NCBI GenBank assembly: GCA_039105265.1
Contig: JAPFFF010000003.1
Location: 7,688,001-7,752,000, forward strand
Direction of reading: 5' to 3'
Length of the DNA stretch: 64,000 bases
From: Tritrichomonas musculus
Taxonomy: Eukaryota > Parabasalia > Tritrichomonadida > Tritrichomonadidae
The translations under genes and the position numbers were made by a program. The notes beneath the pieces were generated by a model that saw nothing but the letters and a program-made list of their open reading frames with translations, did not search any database and was not told where the DNA came from. This document shows positions 62,341-64,000 of the stretch, piece after piece. Within the stretch, counting starts at the first letter, position 1. Every line of letters begins with the position of its first letter.

Positions 62341-62934
62341 ACATAAAATGTTTTATATTAAAACTAATGATTACTTAATTCAAGTTTCATAAATTTAATA
62401 TAAAACATTTCATTTTACAATAAAAATTCTAATTTTATTTACTTTTAATATTATTTTTATAAGAATTTTATATTTTTTTACTCCATTTTTTTTTTTTTTG
62501 GGAAAAAAAAAAAAAAAAAAACACCATATATCTTACGCCACAAAAATGGTTCTAAAAATTTATGTTAAGTAAATTTATTTTATATACTAATCTTTTTTTA
62601 AATATACTAAATGCTAAAATATAATTTTCTTTTTGTTAAAGTTCTTTTGTTCATAATTTGAAAAATATATCTAAAAAGGCATGACCCCCTATTCATGGTT
62701 TTTTATTGGCGTATTCAAATTTTTAGTATGAAAAAGGTATGACCCCTACTCATGACTTTTTTGTTGGCGTAATCATCCCCATTTCAAAAATTGATAGCAT
62801 TCAAAAATTGAGAACATTCCTCAGAAATCCTCAGAAAAAATTGAGAACATTTCTTAAAAAGTCGCAACATTGGAAGTTTCCCAAATTTTAATATAATATT
62901 ACACAAATCATTATCTATTATCTACAGCAGTGAA
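62341..62934. other. intergenic with a 58-base direct duplication
   Basis: An A-tract at about 62503-62521. Two imperfect copies of ATGACCCC(C)TA-TCATG...TTGGCGTA start near 62681 and 62739, a period of 58 bases. No gene seen. The inverted-repeat element follows, preceded by TA at 62933-62934. Confidence 0.5.
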
Positions 62935-63832
62935 TTCAATATGGTAACGGTATTTTTTATAGTAACACTTTTTTTTAGTAAAAAAATTTTAAAAAAAATA
63001 AATTTCAATTTTTCTCGATATATATGATATTTATTTAAAAACAAAGTATATCAATATATTCAGCAATATACATATAATATGAAACACAAATGAATTGATG
63101 CATATCATTTAAAAAGAAAATTTTTTTCAACATTGAAAAGAAAAAAATAAATTCCAATTTTTTCCAGCTCTACCAGAGTTTTTGCAAATTTATTTATTTA
63201 TTTAATTTATAATAGATATAATGTTTAATACCTGCCTATTATTTTTCTTTTAATCTAAATTATAGCTTCAAAAATATTTATTTTCTAAAAAAAATTGAAT
63301 ATTTTCATTTCATATTTATCAACCTTTTATTTTTTCCCAATAAAAACTTTACATATATATATAATTGGTATAGATGTACATATATATAGAATCTATTTAA
63401 ATTGATATGCTATAAGAAACCCAAAGATGTTTCAAAGAAAATTTTGTTTGTTTTTGTTTAAAAAATATCATTATTTCTAGATCTCTGAAAATAATTCTTA
63501 TGTTTCATATATTTAAAATAGTATCTAACAAGGAGTATTTTTCAGCATATGAACAAAAAATGATTATTTGATTAATATTTCAAAATAAATTTTGTTTTGA
63601 ACTAAAAAATAATCATTTCATTTGAACAAAAAAAAATTTTCTTTTTAAATGATATGCATCAATTCATTTGTGTTTCATATTATATGTATATTGCTGAATA
63701 TATTGATATACTTTGTTTTTAAATAAATATCATATATATCGAGAAAAATTGAAATTTATATTTTTTAAAATTATTTTACTAAAAAAAAGTGTTACTATAA
63801 AAAATACCGTTACCATATAAAATTCACTACTG
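62935..63832. mobile_element. Second TA-flanked inverted-repeat element, about 898 bp
   Basis: Left arm about 62935-63127 (starts CAGCAGTGAATTC) and right arm about 63632-63832 (ends GAATTCACTACTG-like: AAAATTCACTACTG) are inverted copies of roughly 195 bases with a few mismatches, flanked by TA on both sides (62933-62934, 63833-63834). The termini differ from those of the 51390 element apart from the leading CAG. The centre has no coding-like frame. A non-autonomous element of the same general type, older by its divergence. Confidence 0.75.
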
Positions 63833-63834
63833 TA

Positions 63835-64000
63835 TTTTTTCTCATTAAAGACACAACTGTGTATTTTTCAGTATCTCTAGAAATATGCTTTAATGAGGAA
63901 TACTCAGATATTTTTTTATAGATATTATTTTATAATTGATTCGAACATACACACTTATCGAAAACATTATATCCAATATAAGTTACTTATTAAAGAATTG
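63835..64000. other. window end, no gene seen
   Basis: A+T-rich sequence to the edge of the window. Confidence 0.5.

Overview
The window is strongly A+T-rich nuclear DNA from a protist, very probably a parabasalid (trichomonad) and most like a Tritrichomonas such as T. foetus. This rests on gene families remembered as typical of trichomonads, not on a search: BspA-like leucine-rich-repeat proteins, DUF3447-type ankyrin proteins, a BTB-like/F5-8C (discoidin-like) family, and TKL-like kinases joined to Sel1 repeats. Genes lack visible introns, the standard stop codons are used, 5' leaders look short with TCATT (Inr-like) words, and eukaryotic tRNA genes are present.

Layout. 0-10 kb: an ankyrin protein (-), then an 1852-residue protein with four kinase-like modules and a Sel1 tail (+), then a broken Sel1 gene. 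10-23 kb: a small coiled-coil/acidic protein, a long gene-poor stretch, a seven-TM DUF5765-like protein, a BTB/F5-8C protein with a tRNA-Leu just upstream, an RCC1-like/coiled-coil/kinase protein, a decayed ankyrin gene and a small unknown ORF. 22.85-40.49 kb: a tandem array of four units (full period about 4.73-4.74 kb; the second is joined to the first by a deletion of about 1.65 kb). Each unit carries an intact ribosomal P2 gene, tRNA-His(GTG), tRNA-Asn(GTT), tRNA-Leu(AAG), a copy of the 5' end of the BTB/F5-8C gene, a decayed kinase-like fragment and a C-terminal piece of a PA200/Blm10-like gene. The array ends in the full-length 1703-codon PA200/Blm10-like gene (38.9-44.0 kb).

44-64 kb is a patchwork of repeat-protein genes and wreckage: an alpha-amylase pseudogene lacking its catalytic core, Sel1 and BspA remnants joined at an acidic-codon microsatellite, a large BspA-like gene with a late frameshift, a BTB/F5-8C pseudogene split by a 1722-bp element with 389-bp terminal inverted repeats at a TA dinucleotide, a kinase-Sel1 gene (1244 residues) with a fresh higher-order repeat, a long broken Sel1 gene, and a second TA-flanked inverted-repeat element near the right end.

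No operon logic applies. The common themes are Ser/Thr-type kinases fused to protein-interaction repeats (Sel1, RCC1), and gene birth and decay by segmental duplication. The array raises the dose of one ribosomal-stalk gene and three tRNA genes together. All domain calls are from motif reading only.
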